The notes under the pieces: generated by a model
Databases searched by the model: none
Told to the model about the DNA's origin: nothing
What the model saw: the letters and a program-made list of their open reading frames with translations, nothing else
Translations under genes and position numbers: made by a program
Source: Firmicutes bacterium CAG:646
Lineage (GTDB): Bacteria; Bacillota; Clostridia; Lachnospirales; Lachnospiraceae
Length of the DNA stretch: 19,708 nucleotides
Assembly: GCA_000432335.1 (NCBI GenBank)
Contig: HF995413.1
Span: forward strand, 9,114-28,821
Direction: 5' to 3'
Shown here: piece by piece, positions 1-7,815 of the stretch
How positions within the stretch are numbered: position 1 is the stretch's first letter
Layout of the letters: each line of letters opens with the position of its first letter

Positions 1-29
1 ATGAAAATAATTATGTAAAGGTGATTTAG

Positions 30-761
30 ATGAAACCGGGAAATGCGATAGAGGTCAAAGATCTGAAAATTACATATAAATGTGTAAAAGCTTTGTCCCT
101 GAGAAAAAGTTTTTTTCGTGTAAAGAAAAGTAAACTGGAAGTGGTGGAAGCATTGAAAGGGATCTCTTTTGATGTAAAGAAAGGAGAGATCCTCGGTATC
201 GTAGGGAAAAACGGAAGTGGAAAGTCCACTCTTTTGAAAGCGATTGCCGGTATTTTTTCGCCGGATCAGGGAAGTATTGAGCTGGAGACAGATTCCGTAT
301 CGTTGTTGTCTATCGGTGTGGGATTTCAGAAGCAGTTGAGCGGTCGGGAAAATATTATTCTGTCCGGTATGCTACTGGGATTTTCTGAACAGCAGGTGCG
401 GGAGAAGATGGATGAGATTATAGAGTTTGCCGGTCTGGGAAAGTTTATTGATATGCCGGTAAAAACATATTCCAGCGGTATGCATTCCAAGCTGGCTTTT
501 TCCATCACAGCCGTTCTGGAAACAGATATCATGCTGATCGATGAAGTGCTCAGTGTGGGAGATGTGAAATTTAAAAAGAAAAGTTACAAGAAAATGAAAG
601 AATTGATCATGGATGAGAATCGTACAGTGGTGATCGTATCTCATAGTACGGAGACGCTGGAAAAATTATGTACCAGTCTGTTATGGCTCCATGAGGGAGA
701 AATTCGAATGCAGGGACCGACAGCGAAGGTTCTGAAAGCATATAATGAGTTTATGGCGTAG
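30..761 (+). CDS. TagH/Wzt-type ABC transporter ATP-binding protein, no C-terminal glycan-binding domain
   Basis: Cytoplasmic ATPase of an ABC-2 type exporter that moves undecaprenyl-linked teichoic acid or polysaccharide across the membrane. Visible motifs in the 243 residues are Walker A GKNGSGKST (about 59-67), Q-loop Gln near 100, signature YSSGM (about 147-151), Walker B MLIDEVLSVGD (about 168-178) and H-loop His near 205. The stretch between beta-strands 1 and 2 (about 20-40) is basic, as in the TagH/Wzt/RfbB subfamily. The protein stops just after the nucleotide-binding domain, so it lacks the extra domain carried by the second ATPase of this window (17425-18759). AAGGTGA lies just upstream of the ATG. 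The cognate permease is not in the window and probably lies just before base 1. The next gene, a glycerophosphotransferase, supports a teichoic acid substrate. Family assignment is firm; substrate is inferred. Confidence 0.92.
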   Translation: MKPGNAIEVKDLKITYKCVKALSLRKSFFRVKKSKLEVVEALKGISFDVKKGEILGIVGKNGSGKSTLLKAIAGIFSPDQGSIELETDSVSLLSIGVGFQKQLSGRENIILSGMLLGFSEQQVREKMDEIIEFAGLGKFIDMPVKTYSSGMHSKLAFSITAVLETDIMLIDEVLSVGDVKFKKKSYKKMKELIMDENRTVVIVSHSTETLEKLCTSLLWLHEGEIRMQGPTAKVLKAYNEFMA

Positions 762-790
762 GTTGCCGTCTAAGCAGGAGGAAAAATGAG

Positions 791-2044
791 ATGAACACAT
801 GGAAATGGCTGGGAAAGGTGTGCAGTCTGACACCGGGAACGAAAAGGATCAGTCTCAAACTGTATTATGCGTGGAAATCGAAGCAATATCAGAGATTTTA
901 TGCCAGACAGTGTGAGACACAGCCGCATACCGTGGTGTTTGAAGCTTTTATGGGAAAACGATATGCCTGTAGTCCGAAAGCTTTGTATGAAGCGATGATG
1001 GAAGATCCTGCATATAGAGACTGGAAGAAGATATGGGCGTTTCGGAATCCTGAAAAATATCACTTTCTGAAGGAAAAGAAAAATACGCAGGTGGTAGCTT
1101 ATCGGAAGAAAGCGTATTATCGGGCATATGGGGAAGCGGCATATTGGATCACCAATTCCCGGCTGCCACGGGAGCTGAAACCGAAAAAGGATCAGGAATA
1201 TATTCAATGTTGGCATGGAACTCCGCTGAAAAAGCTGGGATATGATCTGGAGCAGTATGCAGAGCAGGAAGGCTCTCTGCGGGAAGTGAGAGATAATTAT
1301 CTGCAGGAGAGCAGAAGAGTTACGCATATGCCTTCCCCTTCGCCTTTTTATTCAGAAAAAATGTGTTCAGCGTTTCATCTAAAAGAGTTGGGAAAAGAAA
1401 AGGTATTGCTGGAATTAGGATATCCAAGAAATGATGTATTGTATCGGACTTCAAAAGCGGAATGTAAACGCTTCAGAGAAAAGTTGGGAATTTCTGAAGG
1501 GAAGAAAGTGATTTTATATGCTCCTACCTGGAGAGAAAATCAGCATATTCCGGGAGAGGGGTATAGCTATCAATTACAGGCGGATTTTGATCTCTGGAGA
1601 AGGGCGCTGGGGGAAGAGTACGTGGTGCTTTTTCGGGCGCATTATTTTATCAGCAGCCAGTTTGATTTTGCTGCTTATGGCGATTTTGTCATAGATGTGT
1701 CTCAGGTGGATGATGTGAATGAATTGTACCTGGCAGCGGATCTTCTGATTACCGATTATTCCAGTGTGTTTTTTGACTATGCCAATCTGGAACGTCCAAT
1801 TCTATTTTATATGTATGATTATGAGAGCTATAAGCATGAAATGCGGGATTTTTATCTGGATATCCACATTCTTCCGGGACCGGTGGTGAAAACCCAGGAG
1901 GAATTGTTGACAAAGATAAAAAATCTGGATGGAATTGTGGATGAATACAGAGAAAAATACAGGACATTTAATGAGATGTTCAATCCTCACAGAGAGGTGT
2001 GCAGTGGAAAATATCTTCGAGAATGGCTGAAACAGGAGAAGTGA
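791..2044 (+). CDS. CDP-glycerol glycerophosphotransferase family protein (TagB/TagF-like)
   Basis: Transfers glycerol-phosphate from CDP-glycerol to a lipid-linked acceptor or growing polymer at the inner membrane face. The 417-residue protein carries the family's diagnostic motifs: WHGTPLKKLG (141-150), GYPRND (210-215), YAPTWREN (243-250) and TDYSSVFFDY (321-330). The family's catalytic histidines fall in the WHGTP motif (His142) and in FRAH (His284). Its length suits a single-domain primase or short polymerase rather than the longer TagF with an N-terminal extension. AGGAGG at 776-781 supports the start at 791. An ATG at 786 is followed almost immediately by TGA and cannot be the start. 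It sits 29 bases behind the ATPase gene and 3 bases before the next glycosyltransferase, so the three are probably co-transcribed. The choice between primase and polymerase activity cannot be made from sequence. Confidence 0.92.
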   Translation: MNTWKWLGKVCSLTPGTKRISLKLYYAWKSKQYQRFYARQCETQPHTVVFEAFMGKRYACSPKALYEAMMEDPAYRDWKKIWAFRNPEKYHFLKEKKNTQVVAYRKKAYYRAYGEAAYWITNSRLPRELKPKKDQEYIQCWHGTPLKKLGYDLEQYAEQEGSLREVRDNYLQESRRVTHMPSPSPFYSEKMCSAFHLKELGKEKVLLELGYPRNDVLYRTSKAECKRFREKLGISEGKKVILYAPTWRENQHIPGEGYSYQLQADFDLWRRALGEEYVVLFRAHYFISSQFDFAAYGDFVIDVSQVDDVNELYLAADLLITDYSSVFFDYANLERPILFYMYDYESYKHEMRDFYLDIHILPGPVVKTQEELLTKIKNLDGIVDEYREKYRTFNEMFNPHREVCSGKYLREWLKQEK

Positions 2045-2047
2045 TAA

Positions 2048-2764
2048 ATGCAGAAGAGCTTGTATATTGTAATTCCGGCTTATAATGAAGAGGAAAATAT
2101 AGAGCAGGTATTGGAAGGCTGGTATCCTATTGTGGAAAAGCATAGGGGGAATGGTTGTTCCAGACTGGTGGTCATTGATGATGGCAGCAGAGACAGAACG
2201 TATGAGATACTTGCAGCGTATGCCAGAAAGCATCCTTTGACCGTAGTGCTTCATAAGGAGAACAGTGGTCATGGAGCCACACTTCTGTATGGATATCAGT
2301 ATGCACTGGAGCAGGGAGCAGATTATATTTTTCAGACAGATTCCGATGGTCAGACACTTCCGGAGGAGTTTGAAGTGTTCTGGGAAAAGAAGGATCAGAA
2401 TGATATGGTCATTGGAAACAGGAACAAGCGGGAGGATGGATTTTCCCGGGTGCTTGTGACAAAAACCCTGAAAGGGGTGATCCGCATCTGTTTTGGGGTT
2501 TCAGTGACAGATGCGAATACGCCATTTCGTCTGATGAGGGCGGAAACTTTAAGGCGGTATATGGACTGGATTCCTAAGGATTTTAATTTATCGAACGTGC
2601 TGATATCGGTGATTTTTGTGAAAAAAGGATGTAAGGTGGAATTTGTGCCTATTACCTTTCGGCCCAGACAGGGCGGGGTAAATTCTATCAATTTGAAGAA
2701 GATTTTTAAGATAGGAAAACATGCGGTGGTGGATTTTTGGAGGATCAATAAGGCGCTGCGGTGA
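2048..2764 (+). CDS. Family 2 glycosyltransferase, DPM1/polyprenyl-phosphate type
   Basis: GT-A fold enzyme that probably moves a sugar from a nucleotide donor to a polyprenyl-phosphate or lipid acceptor. Visible in the 238 residues are the N-terminal IPAYNEEENI motif (9-18), nucleotide-binding VIDDGS (42-47), the metal-binding DSDGQ (98-102), and the acceptor region DANTPFRLM followed by RQGGVNS. This order is characteristic of DPM1-like GT2 enzymes. There is no obvious C-terminal membrane anchor, unlike GtrB-type relatives. It starts 3 bases after the glycerophosphotransferase stop, with AGGAGAAG just before the stop as ribosome binding site, so translation is probably coupled. It is the last gene of the first + strand block and is followed by a strong hairpin at 2795-2843. 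Donor sugar unknown. Confidence 0.88.
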   Translation: MQKSLYIVIPAYNEEENIEQVLEGWYPIVEKHRGNGCSRLVVIDDGSRDRTYEILAAYARKHPLTVVLHKENSGHGATLLYGYQYALEQGADYIFQTDSDGQTLPEEFEVFWEKKDQNDMVIGNRNKREDGFSRVLVTKTLKGVIRICFGVSVTDANTPFRLMRAETLRRYMDWIPKDFNLSNVLISVIFVKKGCKVEFVPITFRPRQGGVNSINLKKIFKIGKHAVVDFWRINKALR

Positions 2765-2794
2765 GTTCTTGTAAACTTGTTGAGTTTCAAAAGA

Positions 2795-2843
2795 AAAGGG
2801 AGCAGGTATGTCAGTAAAACGTTTTGGCATACTTGCTCCCTTT
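2795..2843. terminator. Bidirectional intrinsic terminator between convergent genes
   Basis: The arms 2795-2812 and 2826-2843 pair over 18 base pairs with two G-U wobbles, around a 13-base loop containing the small palindrome AAAACGTTTT. On the - strand the stem is followed by a U-rich tract (TTTTCTTTTG), so it should stop the gene at 2855-4696 well. On the + strand the tail is a short TTTATAAG, so the block at 30-2764 is probably stopped less efficiently. It sits exactly between the two convergent stop codons. Confidence 0.88.
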
Positions 2844-2854
2844 ATAAGTTCCTG

Positions 2855-4696
2855 TTATTTTTCTTCTTTTTCGCTTGGTTTCAATTCATCCAACAGCTGT
2901 TCCAGCTCTTCTTCCGAGTCAGAGCTCTCCTCTGGGTGTTCGGAAAGTCGGTTTTCCAGTTCCTCCAGATCGTCCATCGTTTGGAAGAAATAACGGTTTT
3001 CCAAACGGATTTTACGGAGTTCTCGAGCTCGCTGCCTGCGTTTTCGCATCCTTCGCATATGGAGCAGCAGCAGAATCACAGAAATAGCGGCAAGGGTAAT
3101 GCCCGCAAGAACGATTCTCTGAAGCCAGACTCTTTCGTAAATCAGAGTAATTGTGTGATCACTTTGGATATTTTTTAGCGTAATATTTCCGTGATCATCA
3201 TCTGGCTTGATTTCTTTTCCGTCAACCAGACATTTTGTCAGTGTGAATGATTTTTCTGGCGTTACCGTGGTTGTGTAAGTTTCGTCTCGATATACGGTCA
3301 CCTGTTTTTCGGAGGGGGTCCCGTTTTGCGCCTTTACCGTAATCGTATAGGAAGGAATGGGGGTAAAGACAGCATCCAAAGTATGATCCGAGGTGAGATC
3401 CGGGAAGGTATAGGAGGTCATATTTTCCGATAGTTCCACGGGAGCGCCGTCCAGGAGCAGGGAAGTCAGTTCGTAATGCTCCTCTGGACAGAAATTCACA
3501 GTGAGAGCTTCGTGTTCCAAGCCGGTGGGATTTTCATCGATGCTTCCGTATTCTGCACTGGTTGATACTGTATAGCGGGGAATTTCTTCGAAAGCAGCAT
3601 GAATCGTGTGATCTGCCTGGAGATCCTGAAAGGTATAGCTGTCAGGATAATCGCTGATATTTACTTCCTGACCATCTACAGTCAAAGATTTCAGCCGATA
3701 TCCTTCTTCGCAGGTATAGGAAACGGTATGAGACTCCCCCTGAGGAAGTTCCAGAGAAGTCTCGGTGATGGTTCCATTTTCCGCAGAAGTAACAACGCTA
3801 TATACCAAAGGCAGATAAGCCTCATATAATTTGAAATTGTGGGTACCTATAATAGCGGATGCCATCAGCAGATGCCCATCTTCTAATTGGCAGATGCCTT
3901 CCGGTTCCACGTCAAAGGAGTCGTGACCGGGCAAGGTGAGATAGTAACTGCCTACCCGCTGCTGTTTGGAAATAGAATATACGTCCAAAATATTCATAAA
4001 GCCTTCTCGCTGCATATAGGGGATGCTGATGATCGAGTCTCCCGAAACGATAAAATCCTGAAAAGAACTGCGGCTGTGGGATAATTTCAGATTTAGCGTG
4101 TCTGTAACCTGAAAATTTCCATCAGTGAAAATAAAGGAGTAATCGGCAATTCTGTTTGCCATCAGCACATACTGATCTTTTTCCGGTACATAGTCGATGC
4201 CGAAATAATTCAGATTTCCACTGCCCACGACAACTTTTCGCTTGAATGTTAAGGTGTTGGCATCCACGATAAAGACAGCGCCTTTGTTGGAGGGATCGTT
4301 GGTAAATAATCCGGCGATGGCAATTTCTTGAGTGTTGGGATTGTAAGTCATGCCATTTCCGTGTTCATAATCGGTTTCTGTCACATGAAAGGCATAGCTG
4401 TACTGTTCCACGGGATTGCCGGAGGCATCGGTGGTGTTTCGATAAAAAGCAATCAGCGTATCGGGTTCTGTTGTTTTTTTGGAACCGTTGATCAGGCAAA
4501 CGATATATTGGTCAGTGGCGCACATGGACTGCAGCCAGCCATTTTCGTCAATCATGGAGGTTTCTGCTACGGTGTTCCAGGCAACGGTCTCCAGATCAGA
4601 AGTTTTCAGCGCTGCATGGGATAAAGCGTCAGGAGAAAGCTCCATAAGAAAGCATAAAAATAAAAGAAGAAGTAGTAATGTTTTTCTATATTTCAT
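2855..4696 (-). CDS. Membrane-anchored surface protein: propeller-like ectodomain, three InlB-type B-repeats, C-terminal transmembrane segment
   Basis: Not recognised as a named gene. The 613 residues read as follows. A signal peptide covers about 1-28 (poly-Leu core, then ALSHAAL). A region from about 35 to 296 holds recurring short strands such as NGMTYNPNTQEIAIAGL and EPEGICQLEDGHLLMAS, reminiscent of a beta-propeller. Three tandem repeats of about 75 residues (297-371, 373-447, 449-522) match the divergent InlB B-repeat pattern: a xNGTI-like start, an EGY/EHY/KSF core, a VDG or LDG turn, and DHTI plus an aromatic at the end. A single transmembrane helix lies at about 526-546. A basic stop-transfer RRMRKRRQRAR is followed by an acidic, coiled-coil-prone cytoplasmic tail (about 565-613). 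GAGGA precedes the ATG. It is convergent with the teichoic block and shares its terminator. A sensing or adhesion role for the outer part is a guess. Confidence 0.8.
   Translation of the reverse strand: MKYRKTLLLLLLFLCFLMELSPDALSHAALKTSDLETVAWNTVAETSMIDENGWLQSMCATDQYIVCLINGSKKTTEPDTLIAFYRNTTDASGNPVEQYSYAFHVTETDYEHGNGMTYNPNTQEIAIAGLFTNDPSNKGAVFIVDANTLTFKRKVVVGSGNLNYFGIDYVPEKDQYVLMANRIADYSFIFTDGNFQVTDTLNLKLSHSRSSFQDFIVSGDSIISIPYMQREGFMNILDVYSISKQQRVGSYYLTLPGHDSFDVEPEGICQLEDGHLLMASAIIGTHNFKLYEAYLPLVYSVVTSAENGTITETSLELPQGESHTVSYTCEEGYRLKSLTVDGQEVNISDYPDSYTFQDLQADHTIHAAFEEIPRYTVSTSAEYGSIDENPTGLEHEALTVNFCPEEHYELTSLLLDGAPVELSENMTSYTFPDLTSDHTLDAVFTPIPSYTITVKAQNGTPSEKQVTVYRDETYTTTVTPEKSFTLTKCLVDGKEIKPDDDHGNITLKNIQSDHTITLIYERVWLQRIVLAGITLAAISVILLLLHMRRMRKRRQRARELRKIRLENRYFFQTMDDLEELENRLSEHPEESSDSEEELEQLLDELKPSEKEEK
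3131..3808 (-). repeat. Three tandem InlB-type B-repeat modules within the surface protein
   Basis: Each unit is about 75 residues. It begins with a Y-x-V/I-x-x-S/K-A strand and a G-T/S turn, has a central E-G-Y, E-H-Y or K-S-F step before a V/L-D-G turn, and ends in S/A-DHT plus a hydrophobic-rich strand. The units are clearly diverged from one another at protein level, so this is an old domain repeat rather than a fresh DNA duplication. Confidence 0.75.
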
Positions 4697-4728
4697 AAAA
4701 TCCTCGTGTAAATATCAATGATAATAAA

Positions 4729-4757
4729 AGTATACCATGGAGAAAAACGGGGAACAA
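4729..4757 (-). promoter_or_regulatory. Probable promoter of the membrane-anchored surface protein gene
   Basis: On the - strand a -35-like TTGTTC (4752-4757) is followed after 17 bases by a -10 box TATACT (4729-4734), one mismatch from consensus. The expected transcription start lies about 25-30 bases before the ATG at 4696, leaving room for the GAGGA ribosome site. The -35 box is poor, so strength may be modest or depend on an activator. Confidence 0.5.
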
Positions 4758-4802
4758 GCATGGTAAGGGAATTTTAAGAAATTTATGTGCGGATGGTTAT
4801 GA

Positions 4803-4913
4803 TTTGATAATTTTAGTGTCAAAAATAAAAATGATTCTATAGAAGAGGCAATGAGAAGGGCAAAAATTGGTTCTAAGTCCACTTTTCATAGGAGAGTGAG
4901 GGCGTTAGATTAA
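4803..4913 (+). pseudogene. Possible remnant of a recombinase C-terminal helix-turn-helix
   Basis: The spacer between the two - strand genes contains a short open + strand stretch that begins right after a TGA and ends in TAA. Its last 25 codons read SIEEAMRRAKIGSKSTF followed by HRRVRALD. The pattern 'EAM...GxSxSTFxRRV' resembles the C-terminal DNA-binding helices found in clostridial serine recombinases (typical form: EAM-x-x-LG-x-S-x-STFYRRV). Nothing upstream in any frame looks like the rest of such a protein, so if real it is a degraded tail. An internal ATG at 4851 would allow only a 20-residue peptide. It overlaps no supported gene. The match rests on memory of the motif, so confidence is low. 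Confidence 0.3.
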
Positions 4914-4931
4914 TATTGTATGGAAAAAAAT

Positions 4932-4986
4932 AACCAGATGAGTTATTTCCATCTGTAGTGTTACAGAGGAAATAGTTCATCTGGTT
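4932..4986 (-). terminator. Intrinsic terminator of the phosphorylcholine esterase-like gene
   Basis: Arms 4932-4950 and 4968-4986 pair over 19 base pairs with two G-U wobbles and a 17-base loop. Read on the - strand the hairpin starts 5 bases after the stop codon region and is followed by TTATTTTTTTCC, a good U-tract. It should isolate the esterase gene from the downstream surface-protein gene at 2855-4696, which then needs its own promoter. Confidence 0.9.
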
Positions 4987-4991
4987 TCTTC

Positions 4992-7688
4992 TTATCGTCC
5001 GGGAATCCACGCCCCGGAATTGTCTACGTAGTAACCTTCAATTCGTGTATTGGCAGCCATAGCGCCGGAAGAATCAAGATAATACCAGGTATTTCCCAGC
5101 AAAAGCCATCCGGTCTGCATCCAACCTGCAGCGTCAAAGTGATACCAGGTTCCATTGATCAGTTCCCATCCAGAACGGGTGTAAGAACCGTCTCCGTGGC
5201 GGTACCACCAGCGGTCTCCGCTGCGCATCCATGAAGCAGTGCGGGTATAACCGGGAACCCATGCGCCGGAGCTGTCTACATAGTCATTGCCGATCCAGGT
5301 ATTGGCAGCCATAGCGCCGGAGGAATTCATATAATAGCATTTACCATTGATCCAGTGCCAGCCTTCTCCATACATGCCGCCGTTGCCCGGTGTGTAATAG
5401 TACCAGGTTCCTCCCAAGTTCACCCATTCGGTAAGCATTTTGCCGGAGCCGTCAAAGTAATACCAGGTACCGTCAATTTTTTGAGAACCGGTAAGCATGA
5501 TACCGTTTTTATCCAGATAGTACCAGGTATCGCCCAGACGGAGCCAGCCGGTAACCATATAGCCCGAACCGTCAAAATAGTACCATGCGCCGTCAATCAG
5601 TTCCCACTGGCTGGAAGGATAGCTGCCGTCGGGACGCTGATACCACCAGCCGTGGCTGTTTTGTTTCCAGTGTTCATTTTTATAATGCGGAATCCAGACG
5701 CCATCTGGTCCGTAATATTTTCCTTCTGCCCAGGCAGAAGTTACCATGGCGCCGTTGGAAGCAAAATAATAGGATTTTCCTTCAATAGTCTGACTTCCGG
5801 TTACCATGGCGCCGGAAGTGTCCAGATAATACCAGGAATTATCCAGATGCAGCCATCCGGTCTGCATAACGCCAGAGGAGTTGGTATAATACCAGATCCC
5901 ATCATGAGCGATCCAGCCGGTAAGTTTGGTTCCATCAGAACCAAAATAGTAATAATCGCCGTTGGTATCTTTGTACCAGACATTTTGGGCGGCATAGGCG
6001 GAATTATCAAAATAGCAGGTGTATCCGTTCAGAGAAAGTACACCGCTGTAGGGGGTAGGAAGTCCGTTTTTATAGTAAACGTGTTCTACCGGTGAATATT
6101 GATCCGTTCCTCCGATAAAGGAAGAATTTTGGGGAATATTATTGGTTAGCCCGGAATCAAAATTGATCACGATGGCGGCTATTTTTCCGTTGTACCACGC
6201 CGTAGGATACAGAGGAACACCGGAATTTCCCATTTCCATCAATGTGTCCAGGGTACTTACTTCCCCGGAGGAAAGTGTTTCGGTGGACACTGCTTTATAA
6301 TTTCCAGCCAGAATCATCATTTTAGGAGTGAGACTTTTCACATAGCTGTTTGTGTTGGAACCGTAATAACCGTGATGTCCCAAGGTGAGGATATCTACAT
6401 GACCTAATTGTTGGGCTAATTTTGTCTCAGCGCCTTCATAGTTGTTGATATCGCCTGATAAAAAAGCAGTTTTCCCATTGGCGGTAACTTTTACGCCGAG
6501 AGAAAAATAATTGGCGTCCGGTTTTGGACTGGTTTTATAATTTCCGCCATAATTCATGATTTCGATCGTCATATCCTCTCCCAGCGTGAATGTGGGGGTG
6601 GATACGGTACTTTGGGTCTGGCTTAATGCATCGAAAGCTCCGGTCTGTGCAGGGGCGGCATCACTGGAACGCACCATGGTAGGGTCCAGTTCGTTATCAG
6701 GATTTACCCGGTCAGTGGCAGGAATGGAAGAGGTTTTCATCTGATCGCTGGTTCCTGTATTGTCAGGGGTGGAATGATCATCCTGAACACCGCTTTGGGA
6801 TTCACCCTCGGGTGCAGGGGTGACCGTCGGGTCTGTAGTGGTAACTTCATGGGAACAGATAAAATCCCATCCGTTTTCAGAAGTTACGGTATAGCCCTCG
6901 GGAGTTTTTAACTCAATCTGGTAAGCAATGTCACTTTTATTATCGTCATATTTTTGTAATTGCGTAAATTGATAATGCCATTTTCCAGATGCGTCAGGTT
7001 GGACATTCTGTTCTGTACGCTCTTGTGTCAGAGGATTGGTAAGAATCACCTGGATCTGCTCGGGACGGATATTATCCTGATTATCCTGATCGTCCCAGGT
7101 AATCGTTCCCTGAACGGATACTTTTTCTGGATATAAAGGCGCCCCTGGTACAAAGTTCTGTATGATGGTAGCTCCCGTATCGGAGGCGGCCTGCAACATC
7201 TGGTCATATACATAAAGATTATCCCAGAGAGCAGCAGGATTGGATATGTAAGAGTCCTTATATTCTTGAATATATACACGCTTCGGGTGGAATTCTTCTA
7301 TCATTTCATCAGCAGTACCAATGTGATCGCTGTGAGGGTGGGTTCCAATGTAGAACTCAAAGTTCTCTTGGGTGACGCCCAGATTGTGCAGATAATCGAT
7401 GACTTCTGCCTCATAGCCCTCGTTGGTAACGACTCCCGGACGTTTGGGGTAGCGGGGATCACTGCCGGTAGGGTAATCGGTATCTTCTCCAGAGTCTACC
7501 ATACCGAACTTGCCGTTGCATTCCAGGACGATAGCTTCTGTATTGGAGGGAAGCGTAAGATAATGAATCCTGGCGTTAGAAGACGCAGCCTGGACAGTAT
7601 CGGAAGACAGAGGTGAAAAAGTAACAGACGGTAACACTACCGAGAAGGCAAGGACAGAAATTCCTATTTTTTTGAAAAACTTATTCAT
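4992..7688 (-). CDS. Secreted choline-binding phosphorylcholine esterase-like protein (Pce/CbpE family) with a CnaB insertion in its metallo-beta-lactamase domain
   Basis: Likely removes phosphocholine from teichoic acids at the cell surface. The 898 residues contain a signal peptide (1 to about 35, TVQAAS) and the first half of an MBL-fold domain with GMVDSGED (62-69) and zinc motif HPHSDH (117-122). Next come a CnaB-like domain (about 188-282; ITWDDQDNQD, then YDDNKS and PEGYTVTS) and a Ser/Thr/Pro-rich linker (about 283-365). The second MBL half has SGDINNYEGAE (411-421) and LGHHGYYGSN (437-446). About 15 choline-binding repeats cover 553-898. The first 180 residues recall pneumococcal Pce closely, including DGSDSRYP-like and ERLWDNLYGYD-like stretches. 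Pneumococcal Pce has no CnaB insert. The ribosome site AAGGAAGG precedes the ATG. The gene is divergent from licD, which adds the group this enzyme should remove. Esterase activity is inferred; MBL and repeat assignments are firm. Confidence 0.88.
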   Translation of the reverse strand: MNKFFKKIGISVLAFSVVLPSVTFSPLSSDTVQAASSNARIHYLTLPSNTEAIVLECNGKFGMVDSGEDTDYPTGSDPRYPKRPGVVTNEGYEAEVIDYLHNLGVTQENFEFYIGTHPHSDHIGTADEMIEEFHPKRVYIQEYKDSYISNPAALWDNLYVYDQMLQAASDTGATIIQNFVPGAPLYPEKVSVQGTITWDDQDNQDNIRPEQIQVILTNPLTQERTEQNVQPDASGKWHYQFTQLQKYDDNKSDIAYQIELKTPEGYTVTSENGWDFICSHEVTTTDPTVTPAPEGESQSGVQDDHSTPDNTGTSDQMKTSSIPATDRVNPDNELDPTMVRSSDAAPAQTGAFDALSQTQSTVSTPTFTLGEDMTIEIMNYGGNYKTSPKPDANYFSLGVKVTANGKTAFLSGDINNYEGAETKLAQQLGHVDILTLGHHGYYGSNTNSYVKSLTPKMMILAGNYKAVSTETLSSGEVSTLDTLMEMGNSGVPLYPTAWYNGKIAAIVINFDSGLTNNIPQNSSFIGGTDQYSPVEHVYYKNGLPTPYSGVLSLNGYTCYFDNSAYAAQNVWYKDTNGDYYYFGSDGTKLTGWIAHDGIWYYTNSSGVMQTGWLHLDNSWYYLDTSGAMVTGSQTIEGKSYYFASNGAMVTSAWAEGKYYGPDGVWIPHYKNEHWKQNSHGWWYQRPDGSYPSSQWELIDGAWYYFDGSGYMVTGWLRLGDTWYYLDKNGIMLTGSQKIDGTWYYFDGSGKMLTEWVNLGGTWYYYTPGNGGMYGEGWHWINGKCYYMNSSGAMAANTWIGNDYVDSSGAWVPGYTRTASWMRSGDRWWYRHGDGSYTRSGWELINGTWYHFDAAGWMQTGWLLLGNTWYYLDSSGAMAANTRIEGYYVDNSGAWIPGR
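4995..6032 (-). repeat. Choline-binding repeat region in three capped blocks
   Basis: About 15 repeats of roughly 20 residues with the W-Y-Y-F/L-D-x-x-G-x-M-x-T-G-W pattern. They fall into three blocks, each closed by a cap of the form YY/YV-x-D-G-x-W-I/V-P: GVWIPHY near 663-669, GAWVPGY near 808-814, and GAWIPGR at the C-terminus (892-898). Blocks two and three open with a WWY-x-x-x-DGSY segment then WELI-D/N-G (from about residues 674 and 820). Block three is shorter, lacking the middle repeats of block two. The motifs bind choline residues of the wall polymer. Confidence 0.85.
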
Positions 7689-7734
7689 AGAAAACCTTCC
7701 TTTTATATGTTGAATTTATTTCTTGTACAAAAAA

Positions 7735-7762
7735 ATTATAACATGGAAGATGGAAAAAGCAA
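7735..7762 (-). promoter_or_regulatory. Promoter of the phosphorylcholine esterase-like gene
   Basis: On the - strand TTGCTT (7757-7762), a 16-base spacer and a perfect TATAAT (7735-7740) preceded by TGT give an extended -10 promoter. The transcription start should fall about 55 bases before the ATG at 7688. It lies back to back with the licD promoter, with about 50 bases between the two -35 boxes. Confidence 0.65.
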
Positions 7763-7815
7763 GAAATAAAAGTGCGTTGTAAAATATTGTAAGAATTTTT
7801 TTGGCTTTTTTTGTC

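Noticed and set aside
786..794. ATG-AGA-TGA mini frame just before the glycerophosphotransferase
   Set aside because: A two-codon frame overlapping the true start is most likely chance; nothing else supports a regulatory role.
770..1327. 185-codon open frame on the - strand
   Set aside because: It lies wholly antisense to the glycerophosphotransferase gene, which has strong family motifs. The composition is that of a shadow frame.
4995..6032. Regularly spaced repeats that could suggest a CRISPR array
   Set aside because: The repeats are in frame, encode W/Y/G-rich choline-binding units, and differ at DNA level; no constant repeat with unique spacers is present.
5355..6095. 246-codon open frame on the + strand
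   Set aside because: It is antisense to the choline-binding repeats of the esterase gene. The repeat codons create a periodic open frame, and the protein has no recognisable domain or ribosome site.
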